Below, one piece after another: positions 1 through 6,661 of a stretch of DNA of 12,297 nucleotides. Numbering within the stretch: the first letter of the stretch is position 1; each line of letters begins with the position of its first letter. The translations under genes and the position numbers were made by a program. The stretch comes from Brevundimonas sp. UBA986 (GTDB lineage: Bacteria > Pseudomonadota > Alphaproteobacteria > Caulobacterales > Caulobacteraceae): the NCBI GenBank assembly GCA_002292165.1, contig DBBK01000177.1, forward strand, positions 6,866-19,162. The letters are read 5' to 3'. Under the pieces are notes generated by a model. It did not search any database, had not been told where the DNA came from, and worked only from the letters and a program-made list of their open reading frames with translations.

Positions 1-1237
1 CCTCGGCCGAGCCGACGTCAAACTCGACCACGAAGGGCGAGCGGTCGGGGCCGGCGTCGAAGGCGGTGCAGCCGACCACGGCGGCGATGCGCTCGGCGGC
101 CAGACGCGCGGCCGGGCCGGGGGTGGCGGGCAGGGCCAGGGCGAAGACCTCGGGCGCCAGCAGGGCGGCGGTGTCCTCGACCCGCACCAGACGAGAGACC
201 ATGGCCCCGATCTGGGGCATGGCGCGGTCCAGCCAGCCGGCGGCGCGGGCGTGGGCCAGGCTGTCGTTGTCGGCGACGCGCAGGACGCAGACCGACAGGG
301 CGCGACGGCGCGACTTCGCCCCCTCGGCCAGACGGGCGAGGTGGGAGGCGAACAGGTCGCGCGTGAACAGGCCGGTCGAGCCGTCCATCAGGCCCGAGCC
401 GCGCGCCGTCTCCAGCGCCTTGCGGATGGCCTGATGCCGCCGGTGCGAGGCGGCCAGACCGAGGACGCGCGAGGCGGTCTCGGCCTCGGGCGTATCGGCG
501 GCGGCGATGTCGGCGAAGCCCCGGTTGTAGAGCTCGGCCAGATTGATCTCGCCGGCGCTGCGCAGATAGAGGACCAGGGGGATGTGATAGAGGCGGGTGT
601 TGCGCTTCATCCCCGCCGCGATCGACAGGGCCGGCGCATGGTCGGGCGCGCCCCACAGCACGGCGGCGTCGAACGTCGTCTCATGCAGATAGTCGAAGGC
701 CGTATAGGGTGTGGGAGCCGCCACCACCTCGGCGCCCGCCGCCGTCAGGGCGTTGGACAGGGCGATGAAGCGCGGATCGGCGCCGCCCGCGACCAGCACC
801 TTGAGCGGGGCGGGATCGGGGGTGTCGGCGGTCAGGGTCGCGCCCTGCAGGGCGAAGGTCGCCTGACGCAGGCGGAACTCCTCCTCGGCGATGGCGGCGC
901 GCATCAGGTGTTCGATGCGCAGCGCGGCCTGGGCCGGATGCGGCGGTTCCGACATGGCCAGGTCGACGCCGGGCGCGTCGGCCTGGGAGCCGACGGCGAT
1001 GATCGACAGCCGCCGGTCGCCGGCGGCCTCACGCAGCAGGGGGGCGATCTCGGGGAAGCCGGGATGGCTGGCGTCAAGGACGGCGGCTTCCAGGGTGAAG
1101 TCGCCCAGGGCCGCGACGGCGGCGGCCGCCGAGCGCGCCGTCAGGGTCCGCCAGCCCAGGGCGTCGAGGCCGCGGCACAGGGGCCCGACCAGATCGTCCG
1201 TCTCGGCGACGACCAGAACGCGTGGATCGGGACCCAA
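1..1237 (-). CDS. popA: PopA-like c-di-GMP effector, REC-REC-degenerate GGDEF (3' end cut by window edge)
   Basis: The 412 visible residues form two receiver-like domains (about 5-120 and 145-265) and a GGDEF-type domain (about 285 onward). The first receiver keeps a candidate phospho-acceptor, D55, in AAVLDAS. The second has tryptophan at the matching place (AAVLWG, W195), so it should not be phosphorylated. In the GGDEF domain the catalytic signature is replaced by APEVF (361-365), but RVED (352-355) sits exactly five residues before it, the geometry of the RxxD c-di-GMP inhibitory site. That points to a c-di-GMP-binding effector without cyclase activity. This is the architecture of Caulobacter PopA, which binds c-di-GMP and helps deliver CtrA to ClpXP at the cell pole; the D55 and I-site positions fit my memory of that protein. 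The start is TTG at 1237: an in-frame TAG lies four codons upstream and AGGAG lies 6 nt before it. The C terminus is off the window. Less likely alternative: a degenerate PleD-type paralogue. Confidence 0.82.
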   Translation of the reverse strand, partial: MGPDPRVLVVAETDDLVGPLCRGLDALGWRTLTARSAAAAVAALGDFTLEAAVLDASHPGFPEIAPLLREAAGDRRLSIIAVGSQADAPGVDLAMSEPPHPAQAALRIEHLMRAAIAEEEFRLRQATFALQGATLTADTPDPAPLKVLVAGGADPRFIALSNALTAAGAEVVAAPTPYTAFDYLHETTFDAAVLWGAPDHAPALSIAAGMKRNTRLYHIPLVLYLRSAGEINLAELYNRGFADIAAADTPEAETASRVLGLAASHRRHQAIRKALETARGSGLMDGSTGLFTRDLFASHLARLAEGAKSRRRALSVCVLRVADNDSLAHARAAGWLDRAMPQIGAMVSRLVRVEDTAALLAPEVFALALPATPGPAARLAAERIAAVVGCTAFDAGPDRSPFVVEFDVGSAE

Positions 1238-1243
1238 TATCGT

Positions 1244-1248
1244 CTCCT
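1244..1248 (-). promoter_or_regulatory. Ribosome binding site fixing the TTG start of popA
   Basis: On the minus strand AGGAG lies 6 nt upstream of TTG (1237-1235). The in-frame stop TAG at 1249-1247 overlaps this site, so no start further upstream is possible. The first in-frame ATG is about 100 codons inside the protein (near residue 95) and would remove most of the first receiver domain. TTG is therefore the only sensible start. Confidence 0.75.
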
Positions 1249-1285
1249 AAGCCTCGCAAAACCACGGGATTCAAACCCCTGCGAA

Positions 1286-1320
1286 GTCGGCGGGACCATA
1301 GCGACGCCCCCGCCGCCGAC
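1286..1320. repeat. Inverted repeat, 8-bp arms, in the popA/yihY-like intergenic region
   Basis: GTCGGCGG (1286-1293) is matched by its perfect reverse complement CCGCCGAC (1313-1320), with a 19-nt loop. No T tract follows on either strand, so it does not look like an intrinsic terminator. It could be an operator or a leader hairpin, or a chance result of the high GC content. Confidence 0.4.
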
Positions 1321-1337
1321 GCAACGGCTATGCTGCG

Positions 1338-1390
1338 CCGCGAGGGGAAAACTTCGTTCGACTTTCGTCTGCTTCCCTCGCGGGGATTTT
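1338..1390 (+). repeat. Hairpin with 9-bp stem followed by TTTT, upstream of the yihY-like gene
   Basis: CCGCGAGGG (1338-1346) pairs perfectly with CCCTCGCGG (1375-1383). Inside that stem, GAA and TTC can add three pairs around a one-base bulge. GGATTTT follows on the plus strand, ending at 1390. The shape resembles a weak intrinsic terminator, but no plus-strand gene lies upstream and the yihY-like gene starts 52 bp later. It may be a leader hairpin or attenuator, or a protein-binding palindrome; its role is unknown. Confidence 0.4.
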
Positions 1391-1441
1391 CCGTTAGACT
1401 CGGTCGCTTGTACTGCGGTGGGGACCGGCTTGAGCGGACAG

Positions 1442-2380
1442 ATGACAGAGGCCGAGACCGAAGGTCATCAGGGCAGGCTCTCTCCTGCATTCTGGGGGCG
1501 ACTGGCGGTCCGGGCCTTCACCCGCAGCTGGGGCCGTGACGTCATGCTCTATACGGGCGGGGTCTCCTTCTTCGCCCTGCTGGCCGTGTTTCCGGCGATC
1601 GCGATTCTGATCGGCTTCTACAAGGCCGTGCTGTCAATCACCCAGGTCAGCGAACAGGCCATGGCCGTCGCCGACATGTTGCCCCACGCCGCCCGCGCCA
1701 TCTTCCAGCAGGAGGTGCAGCGGCTGGCCAGCGTCGGGGCGCGCACCGTCTCGGCCCAGAGCCTGTTCGCCCTGTTCATCGGCGCCTATGCGGCCCATCG
1801 CGGGTTCAAGGCCCTGCTGGCCGGACTGAACCTGATCCATGACGAGACCGAGCCGCACGGCTTCGTGAAATTCAACATGCTGGCCTTCTTCGTGGCCCTG
1901 TTCGCCTTCGTCCTGTTCACCGTGGTGTCGGGCGCCGTGGTGACCTCGCGGCTGATGGAGCACACGACGGCCGAGGTGCGGGGCCATGCCCTGCCGCTGG
2001 ACGGCGTCTGGCCCGCGCTCGGCCTCGCCCTGGGTCTGACCATGCTCTACCGCTACGCCATGTCGCACCGGACCAAGGTCGCCTGGGCCTGCTCCATCAC
2101 CGGCGGGTTGGTGGCGACGGTGATGTCGATGATCTCGTCCTGGCTGTGCGCCATCTATGTGGAGCAGGTAGCGTCCCTGGGCGCGACCTACGGCTCGGTC
2201 GGCGCCGTGGTGGTGCTGCTGATCTGGTTGTCCTGGAACGTCAACGCCATCTTCTACGGCGGCGCCTTCGCCACCGAGATGGAGATCGCCTGGCGCACGC
2301 GTGGCAAGCCCCATATCGAGCCGGGCGACGGCGACGGTCGCGTCGTCAGCCTGTCGGAACGTCGCCAGTCGCGACGGTAG
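1442..2380 (+). CDS. YihY/BrkB family inner-membrane protein
   Basis: This 312-residue protein has about six hydrophobic segments (roughly 34-60, 104-125, 143-168, 188-204, 212-236 and 250-276), as expected for the YihY/BrkB family. Family-like motifs are GGVSFFALLAVFPAI (39-53) in the first segment and YGSVGAVVVLLIWLSWN (250-266) in the last, followed by a short charged cytoplasmic tail. The molecular function of the family is not established; older names such as ribonuclease BN or virulence factor are misleading and I assign none. I chose ATG 1442 because it lies just before the conserved part; the reading frame stays open far upstream, but that stretch is antisense to popA. The ribosome binding site is weak (GAGCGG region). 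A GTG or TTG slightly upstream is possible. The last 35 bp overlap the convergent tusA-like gene. Confidence 0.85.
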   Translation: MTEAETEGHQGRLSPAFWGRLAVRAFTRSWGRDVMLYTGGVSFFALLAVFPAIAILIGFYKAVLSITQVSEQAMAVADMLPHAARAIFQQEVQRLASVGARTVSAQSLFALFIGAYAAHRGFKALLAGLNLIHDETEPHGFVKFNMLAFFVALFAFVLFTVVSGAVVTSRLMEHTTAEVRGHALPLDGVWPALGLALGLTMLYRYAMSHRTKVAWACSITGGLVATVMSMISSWLCAIYVEQVASLGATYGSVGAVVVLLIWLSWNVNAIFYGGAFATEMEIAWRTRGKPHIEPGDGDGRVVSLSERRQSRR

Positions 2381-2591
2381 AGGTCTCGACGGTCAGCGTC
2401 AGGACGCCACCGGCCTCGGTCGTCTCGACCACCCGGCCGCCCAACTCGCTCATCAGAAACGGCACGTCGATCCGCGCCATGGGGTCGGTGGCCAGAAGGG
2501 TGGCGCGGGTTCCCGGAGCCGCCGCCTCCAGCGCCTTGCGCAGCCGCAGCGACGGCACCGGGCAGCGATGGCCGCGCGCATCGACGATCAT
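2346..2591 (-). CDS. TusA-like sulfur carrier / SirA-YedF family protein
   Basis: This 81-residue protein matches the small TusA/SirA/YedF fold in length. Near the N terminus it has DARGHRCPVPSLRLRKAL, with the family CPxP motif and the probable sulfur-carrying cysteine C10. A typical ATDPMARID segment follows at about 34-42. TusA proteins accept persulfide sulfur from a cysteine desulfurase and pass it on, for example to tRNA thiolation or molybdenum-cofactor enzymes. Paralogues exist with other roles, so the exact pathway here is not known. The ATG (2591-2589) overlaps the pncC stop in the sequence ATGA, so the two are probably one translationally coupled unit. Its 3' end runs 35 bp into the convergent membrane-protein gene. 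Confidence 0.85.
   Translation of the reverse strand: MIVDARGHRCPVPSLRLRKALEAAAPGTRATLLATDPMARIDVPFLMSELGGRVVETTEAGGVLTLTVETSTVATGDVPTG
2360..2376. terminator. Small hairpin in the convergent 3' overlap (weak terminator candidate)
   Basis: CGTCGC (2360-2365) and GCGACG (2371-2376) form a 6-bp stem with a 5-nt loop, CAGTC. It lies inside the 35-bp overlap of the yihY-like and tusA-like 3' ends. There is no U tract on either side, so termination is only a guess from its position. Confidence 0.2.
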
Positions 2592-3082
2592 CGGGCGGTA
2601 AGTCGGGCCAGAAGCAGGTTCAGCGCCACCCTGACGCTCTCCAGCCGCACGGTTTCGCGGCCCAGGTCGCCGAAGCGGCGTTCCTCGTGAACCACCCCGT
2701 CGGCGTCGGCCGCGGCGAAATGCACCAGACCGACCGGCTTCTCGGCCGAGCCGCCGCCGGGGCCGGCGACGCCCGTGATCGAGACGGCCAGCGACGCCCG
2801 TGAGTGGGCGACCGCTCCGACGGCCATGGCCCGGGCTACGGGCTCGGACACCGCGCCGTTGGCGACGATCAGGTCCATCGGCACGCCCAGCATCCCGTTC
2901 TTGGCCTCGTTGGAATAGGTGACGAAGCCCCGGTCGACGACGGCTGAGGAGCCCGGGATGGCCGTCAGGGCGCCCGCGACCAGACCGCCCGTGCAGCTCT
3001 CGGCCGTTGCGATCATGATCTCGCTCTCCAGAGCGGCGGAGATGACGGCGCGGGCCAGGGCTTCGATGTCTTCGGGAAACAT
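2588..3082 (-). CDS. pncC: Nicotinamide-nucleotide amidase (CinA C-terminal domain, PncC)
   Basis: This 164-residue protein corresponds to the stand-alone CinA C-terminal domain. PncC deamidates nicotinamide mononucleotide to nicotinate mononucleotide, recycling NMN into NAD synthesis. Signature motifs are TAESCTGGLVAGALT (26-40) with the likely nucleophile S29, YSNEAK (56-61) with catalytic Tyr/Lys candidates Y56 and K61, and the glycine-rich GVAGPGGGSAEKPVG (104-118). The N-terminal MoCF/ADP-ribose-pyrophosphatase domain of full CinA is absent, which is normal for short PncC proteins. The start is ATG at 3082, with AGGA close upstream on the minus strand. The frame remains open for a long way upstream, but that is antisense to the next gene. 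The stop overlaps the ATG of the tusA-like gene by 4 bp. Confidence 0.92.
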   Translation of the reverse strand: MFPEDIEALARAVISAALESEIMIATAESCTGGLVAGALTAIPGSSAVVDRGFVTYSNEAKNGMLGVPMDLIVANGAVSEPVARAMAVGAVAHSRASLAVSITGVAGPGGGSAEKPVGLVHFAAADADGVVHEERRFGDLGRETVRLESVRVALNLLLARLTAR

Positions 3083-3166
3083 TGTCCTATCCGCAGCGTT
3101 GGCGAGTCGGCCTAGGGTGACCGCCGCCCGCCGGTCTGTCGACCGCTGGACCGTGACGGAGCCCTG
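3083..3166. promoter_or_regulatory. Divergent intergenic region between pncC and the membrane spermidine-synthase-like gene
   Basis: These 84 bp should contain the promoters of both flanking genes. Visible elements are one GANTC site (GAGTC, 3104-3108), a short inverted repeat CGGTC-TGTC-GACCG (3132-3145), and the GGAG ribosome binding site of the plus-strand gene at 3158-3161. I could not identify clear -35/-10 boxes. Confidence 0.4.
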
Positions 3167-5500
3167 ATGACCGACACCGATATCGACAGCGTTTCCGTTC
3201 AGCCCCTCCATGGCGCCTTTGGGCGCGATCCGGCGCCCCTGTTGTTCGCGGTGGCCATCTTCACCTCGGCGGCCCTGGTGTTCGTGGTCCAGCCGATGGT
3301 CACCAAGCTGGTGCTGCCGATGCTGGGCGGGTCGCCGTCGGTGTGGAACACCTCCATGGTCTTCTTCCAGACCGCGCTTCTGGCCGGCTACGCCTATGCC
3401 CATGCGCTGCAGCGGCTGAAGGCGGTGCGGACGCAGCTGATGGTGCATCTGGCCCTGCTGGTGCTGGCGGCCCTGTTCCTGCCGCTCAAGATCAGCGGCC
3501 TGCTGGGCGAGCCGAACCCGGCCGCGCCGATCGGGTGGCTGCTGGCCACCCTGACCCTGTCGGTCGGCGCGCCCTTCGCCATCCTGTCGGCGACCGCGCC
3601 CCTGCTGCAGGCCTGGTACGCCCGGGTTCGCGCCGGCCATGCGGACGGCCAGAACCCCTATGTCCTCTATGCCGCGTCGAACCTCGGCAGCTTCCTGGCC
3701 CTGCTGGCCTATCCGGTCGTGATCGAGCCCCTGATGTCGCTGTCGGGCCAGAGGGTCGGCTGGAGCGGCGGCTATGCGGCCTTCCTTCTGATGGTCGTGG
3801 CCCTGGCCTTCGTGGTCTGGCGCCGCCGCCTCGACGCGTCCGTTCCGGTCGAACCCGAGGCGCTGCCGGTCAGCCCGACCATTCCCTGGCGCGAGAAGGC
3901 GGTGCTGGTGCTGCTGGCGGCGGGTCCGTCCAGCCTGATGCTGGGGGTGACGGCGCATCTGTCGACCGACGTGGCCTCGGCGCCCTTCCTGTGGGTCATC
4001 CCGCTGGCGCTCTATCTGCTGACCTTCGTCATCGCCTTCCAGAACCGGCCCATCATCCCGCTGCCGATCACCCTGATGATCGCGGCGGCGGTGGGCATCG
4101 TCTGCATCTGCTTCACCGCCTCGCGCTCGGGCAACTGGGCGATGATGTTCGGCCTGCACCTGACGGCCTTCTTCTTCCTGGCGCTGATGTGTCACCAGAG
4201 GCTGGCGGCCCGGCGTCCGGCGCCGGACCGGCTGACCGAATTCTATCTGCTGATGTCGCTGGGCGGGGTGGTCGGCGGCGCCTTCACGGCCCTGCTGGCG
4301 CCGGTCATCTTCAGCACGGTGCTGGAGTATCCGCTGGTGCTGGTGCTGGTCGGTCTGGCGCGGCCCAACAGCAAGGCGCCGATCCGCAAGTGGGAGGTCT
4401 ATGCCTTCGTCGCGGCCATCCTGATCTGCCTGGCCCCCATCGTGCTCAAGGGTGTGTTCGACGCCAACTGGGACCTGGCCTGGGCCTGGAGCCGCAACGT
4501 CAATGTCTCGATGGAGCAGACCACCCAGCTGATCCTGCTGTTCGCCATGATCGCGGCCTTCCTGATCCGCGACCGGATGCCGGCCTTTGTGATCATCAGC
4601 GCCCTGATCGCCATCGTCACCCTGACCATCGGCCGGGGCTACGACTGGGCCCTGACGGAGCGCAGCTTCTTCGGGGTGATGCGGGTCGCCGATACCCGCG
4701 ACGACCGGCTGGGCGGCAAGGTGCACGTCCTGATGCACGGCACGACCCTGCACGGGGCCCAGCCGCGCGACCCGGCCCATGCCTGTCTGCCGACCCTCTA
4801 CTATGCGCCCGCGACCCCGATCGGTCAGGTGACCCAGGCGGTGCAGAACCGGGCCTGGGGCATCCGCATCGGGGTGGTGGGGCAGGGCTCCGGCGCCATG
4901 GCGGGCTACAAGCGGGCCGAGGACCGGCTGACCTTCTTCGAGATCGACCCGATGGTGAACAGGCTGTCGCGCGATCCGAAATGGTTCACCTTCATCAACG
5001 GCTGTTCGAAGCAGGACGGGCCGGGCGGGGCCATCGACACCGTGCTGGGCGACGCGCGGCTGTCGCTGGTGAAGCAGCCGGCGGGGACCTACGACCTGTT
5101 GTTGATCGACGCCTTCTCGTCCGACTCGGTGCCGACCCATCTGCTGACCGAAGAGGCGATCGCTGGCTATCTGAAGCTGCTCAAGCCCACCGGCGTCGTC
5201 ATCCTGCACCTGTCGAACCGCAATCTCGACATCACCGGACCGGCCGAGGCGGCGGCGCGGGCGCTGAAGGCGCCGCACCTGCACCAGATCTATATCGAGG
5301 ACCCCGACGCCCCCGACATGGCCGAGGCCTCGACCGAGGCCCTGATCCTGTCGCCGACGGAAGAGGGGCTTGCCGAGTTCGAGGCGGACCGGCGCTGGGA
5401 GCATCTGCGCGACCCGAAGGTCCGGCCCTGGACCGACGACTATGTGAACCTGTTCGGCTCCCTGTGGCGGCACCTCAAGGCGCAGTGGGAGCAGCCCTGA
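3167..5500 (+). CDS. Multi-pass membrane protein with spermidine-synthase-like C-terminal domain
   Basis: The protein has 777 residues. About 13-15 hydrophobic segments fill residues 24-490. A soluble Rossmann-like domain follows (about 500-770) with spermidine-synthase-type landmarks: VVGQGSGAMAGY (570-581, nucleotide-site glycine loop), FFEIDP (590-595, acidic residue after strand 2), LGDARLSL (627-634), and LLIDAFSSDSVPTHLLTEEA (645-664). It ends with PWTDDYVNLFGSL (754-766), usual for this fused group. The segment that in true spermidine synthases carries the aminopropyl-transfer aspartate and a DP pair reads IDAFSSDSVP here, so polyamine synthesis is not assured. I infer a membrane-anchored methyltransferase-fold or aminopropyltransferase-like enzyme of unknown substrate. 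ATG 3167 has GGAG 5 nt upstream. The stop abuts the convergent ispDF stop, forming TGATCA. No decarboxylase gene for polyamine supply lies nearby. Confidence 0.82.
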   Translation: MTDTDIDSVSVQPLHGAFGRDPAPLLFAVAIFTSAALVFVVQPMVTKLVLPMLGGSPSVWNTSMVFFQTALLAGYAYAHALQRLKAVRTQLMVHLALLVLAALFLPLKISGLLGEPNPAAPIGWLLATLTLSVGAPFAILSATAPLLQAWYARVRAGHADGQNPYVLYAASNLGSFLALLAYPVVIEPLMSLSGQRVGWSGGYAAFLLMVVALAFVVWRRRLDASVPVEPEALPVSPTIPWREKAVLVLLAAGPSSLMLGVTAHLSTDVASAPFLWVIPLALYLLTFVIAFQNRPIIPLPITLMIAAAVGIVCICFTASRSGNWAMMFGLHLTAFFFLALMCHQRLAARRPAPDRLTEFYLLMSLGGVVGGAFTALLAPVIFSTVLEYPLVLVLVGLARPNSKAPIRKWEVYAFVAAILICLAPIVLKGVFDANWDLAWAWSRNVNVSMEQTTQLILLFAMIAAFLIRDRMPAFVIISALIAIVTLTIGRGYDWALTERSFFGVMRVADTRDDRLGGKVHVLMHGTTLHGAQPRDPAHACLPTLYYAPATPIGQVTQAVQNRAWGIRIGVVGQGSGAMAGYKRAEDRLTFFEIDPMVNRLSRDPKWFTFINGCSKQDGPGGAIDTVLGDARLSLVKQPAGTYDLLLIDAFSSDSVPTHLLTEEAIAGYLKLLKPTGVVILHLSNRNLDITGPAEAAARALKAPHLHQIYIEDPDAPDMAEASTEALILSPTEEGLAEFEADRRWEHLRDPKVRPWTDDYVNLFGSLWRHLKAQWEQP

Positions 5501-5503
5501 TCA
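5498..5503. other. Abutting convergent stop codons (TGATCA)
   Basis: TGA at 5498-5500 ends the plus-strand membrane gene and TCA at 5501-5503 is the TGA of ispDF on the other strand. There is no spacer, so any terminator for either transcript must lie within the opposite coding sequence. Confidence 0.9.
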
Positions 5504-6661
5504 GCCGGGTAGTTCGATCGTCGCGACGGCCTGGGCGGCCAGGCCCTCGCCACGGCCGGTGAAGCCCATGGCCTCGGTGGTGGTGGCCTTCACGCTGACG
5601 GCGTCGAGCGGCAGGGACAGGATGGCGGCGACGCGCTCGCGCATGGCCTGACGGTGCGGCTTCACCTTGGGCCGCTCGCAGATCAGGGTGACGTCGACAT
5701 GGACCATCCGGCCGCCACGCGCCGTGACCTTCTGCGCCGCGTATTCGAGGAAACGGTCGGACGAAGCGCCTTTCCACTTCGGATCTGTCGGCGGGAAGTG
5801 GTCGCCGATGTCGCCGTCGCCCAGAGCGCCGAGGATGGCGTCGGTCAGGGCATGCAGGCCGGCGTCGGCGTCCGAATGGCCGATCAGGGTCTGGTCGTGG
5901 GGGATCTCGATGCCGCACAGCCAGACCGAGCCGCCGGGACCCCAGCGGTGGGCGTCGAAGCCGGAGCCGACGCGGGTCTGCATACGGGTTTCAGCGGCGA
6001 TCAGGGCCTCGGCCATGGCGAAATCCTCGGGGAAGGTGAGTTTCATCAGTCGGGCGTCGCCCTCGACGACCACGTCCTCGCCGCCGTCGGCCTCGACCAC
6101 GGCGCAGTCGTCGGTGGGGCTTTCCGCGGAGGACCAGTTGGCCCACGCCGCCTCAAGGCGATCCCGGCGGAAGGCCTGGGGGGTCTGGGCGCGCCAGAGG
6201 CCGTCGCGGTCGACCGTGCCGGTGATGGCGTCGCCTGAAGTCTTCTTGAGCGTGTCGGCGACGGGCAGGGCGGGCAGGGCGCCGTCGGCGGTGTCCAGGG
6301 CGGTGAGCAGCCGCCGGATCACGGGCGCGCTCAACAGCGGACGGGCGGCGTCGTGGATCAGGACGATCTGGTCGGTCGGGCCGGTCAGGCTCGCCAGCCC
6401 GGCGCGCACCGACTCGGCCCGGGTCGCGCCGCCGGTGACGGAGCGCCAGCCGGTCAGACCCGCCAGAGCCGCTCCGGCCGCCTCATGCCCGTCTTGGGAG
6501 ACCACGACAGCGACGTCTTCCGCCCCCGCAGCCAACAGGGCCTCGACGGACCAGCGCAGCACGGGCTTGCCGCCCAGTAGACGCCATTGCTTGGCGATGC
6601 CGGCGGAGTCAGCGGCTCTGGAGCCGGTTCCGGCGGCGACGACGATGGCGGCGAATGTCAT
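5501..6661 (-). CDS. ispDF: Bifunctional IspD/IspF of the MEP isoprenoid pathway
   Basis: This 386-residue fusion catalyses two steps of the methylerythritol phosphate pathway: CTP-dependent cytidylylation of MEP (IspD) and cyclisation of CDP-ME 2-phosphate to MEcPP (IspF). The IspD part (1-225) has VVAAGTGSR (7-15), K24, HDAARP (103-108), RAQTPQAF (157-164), TDD (183-185) and KLTFPED (207-213). The IspF part (228-386) has RVGSGFDAHRW (230-240) with metal ligands D236 and H238, GHSDADAGLHALTDAI (261-276) with ligand H270, DIGDHFP (284-290) and TTEAMGFTGRGEG (361-373). All key residues of both domains are present. The fusion is common in alphaproteobacteria; the middle IspE step is encoded elsewhere. 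ATG 6661 is preceded by GAAGG at 5 nt. It is divergent from dusB. Confidence 0.96.
   Translation of the reverse strand: MTFAAIVVAAGTGSRAADSAGIAKQWRLLGGKPVLRWSVEALLAAGAEDVAVVVSQDGHEAAGAALAGLTGWRSVTGGATRAESVRAGLASLTGPTDQIVLIHDAARPLLSAPVIRRLLTALDTADGALPALPVADTLKKTSGDAITGTVDRDGLWRAQTPQAFRRDRLEAAWANWSSAESPTDDCAVVEADGGEDVVVEGDARLMKLTFPEDFAMAEALIAAETRMQTRVGSGFDAHRWGPGGSVWLCGIEIPHDQTLIGHSDADAGLHALTDAILGALGDGDIGDHFPPTDPKWKGASSDRFLEYAAQKVTARGGRMVHVDVTLICERPKVKPHRQAMRERVAAILSLPLDAVSVKATTTEAMGFTGRGEGLAAQAVATIELPG

Larger units (their letters stand above)
1238..1441. promoter_or_regulatory. Divergent popA/yihY-like intergenic region
   Basis: These 204 bp separate two divergent genes and must hold both promoters. 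I see two GC-rich inverted repeats (listed separately) and two GANTC sites, GATTC at 1268-1272 and GACTC at 1397-1401. GANTC is the target of the cell-cycle methylase CcrM in Caulobacterales and other alphaproteobacteria. I could not find a convincing pair of -35/-10 boxes on either strand, nor a TTAA-N7-TTAA CtrA box. No small ORF with a ribosome binding site is apparent. Confidence 0.5.

Noticed and set aside
361..365. Active diguanylate cyclase in the popA homologue.
   Set aside because: The GGDEF signature is missing (residues 361-365 of the protein are APEVF; coordinates given here are residue numbers), so catalysis is not expected.
18..656. A 212-codon minus-strand frame inside popA.
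   Set aside because: A shifted frame of the popA homologue; low-complexity R, G and P content.
1264..1285. A T-arm-like GGGATTCAAACCC string suggesting a tRNA.
   Set aside because: Only three stem pairs can form, and no acceptor, D or anticodon arm is found around it.
251..1441. Upstream extension of the yihY-like frame over popA.
   Set aside because: It is antisense to a clear REC-REC-GGDEF protein; family similarity begins just after ATG 1442.
2588..3082. Truncated full-length CinA with a lost N-terminal domain.
   Set aside because: Stand-alone PncC-type proteins of about 160 residues are normal, and no remnant of the N-terminal domain is seen upstream.
3083..5473. Long upstream extension of the pncC frame on the minus strand, antisense to the membrane spermidine-synthase-like gene.
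   Set aside because: Rich in H, Q, R and G with no domain; PncC is complete from ATG 3082, which has its own ribosome binding site.
3343..5562. A 739-codon plus-strand frame overlapping the membrane protein in another frame.
   Set aside because: Shadow reading frame of a GC-rich gene; it lacks any recognisable motif, whereas the 3167-5500 frame has membrane segments and Rossmann motifs.
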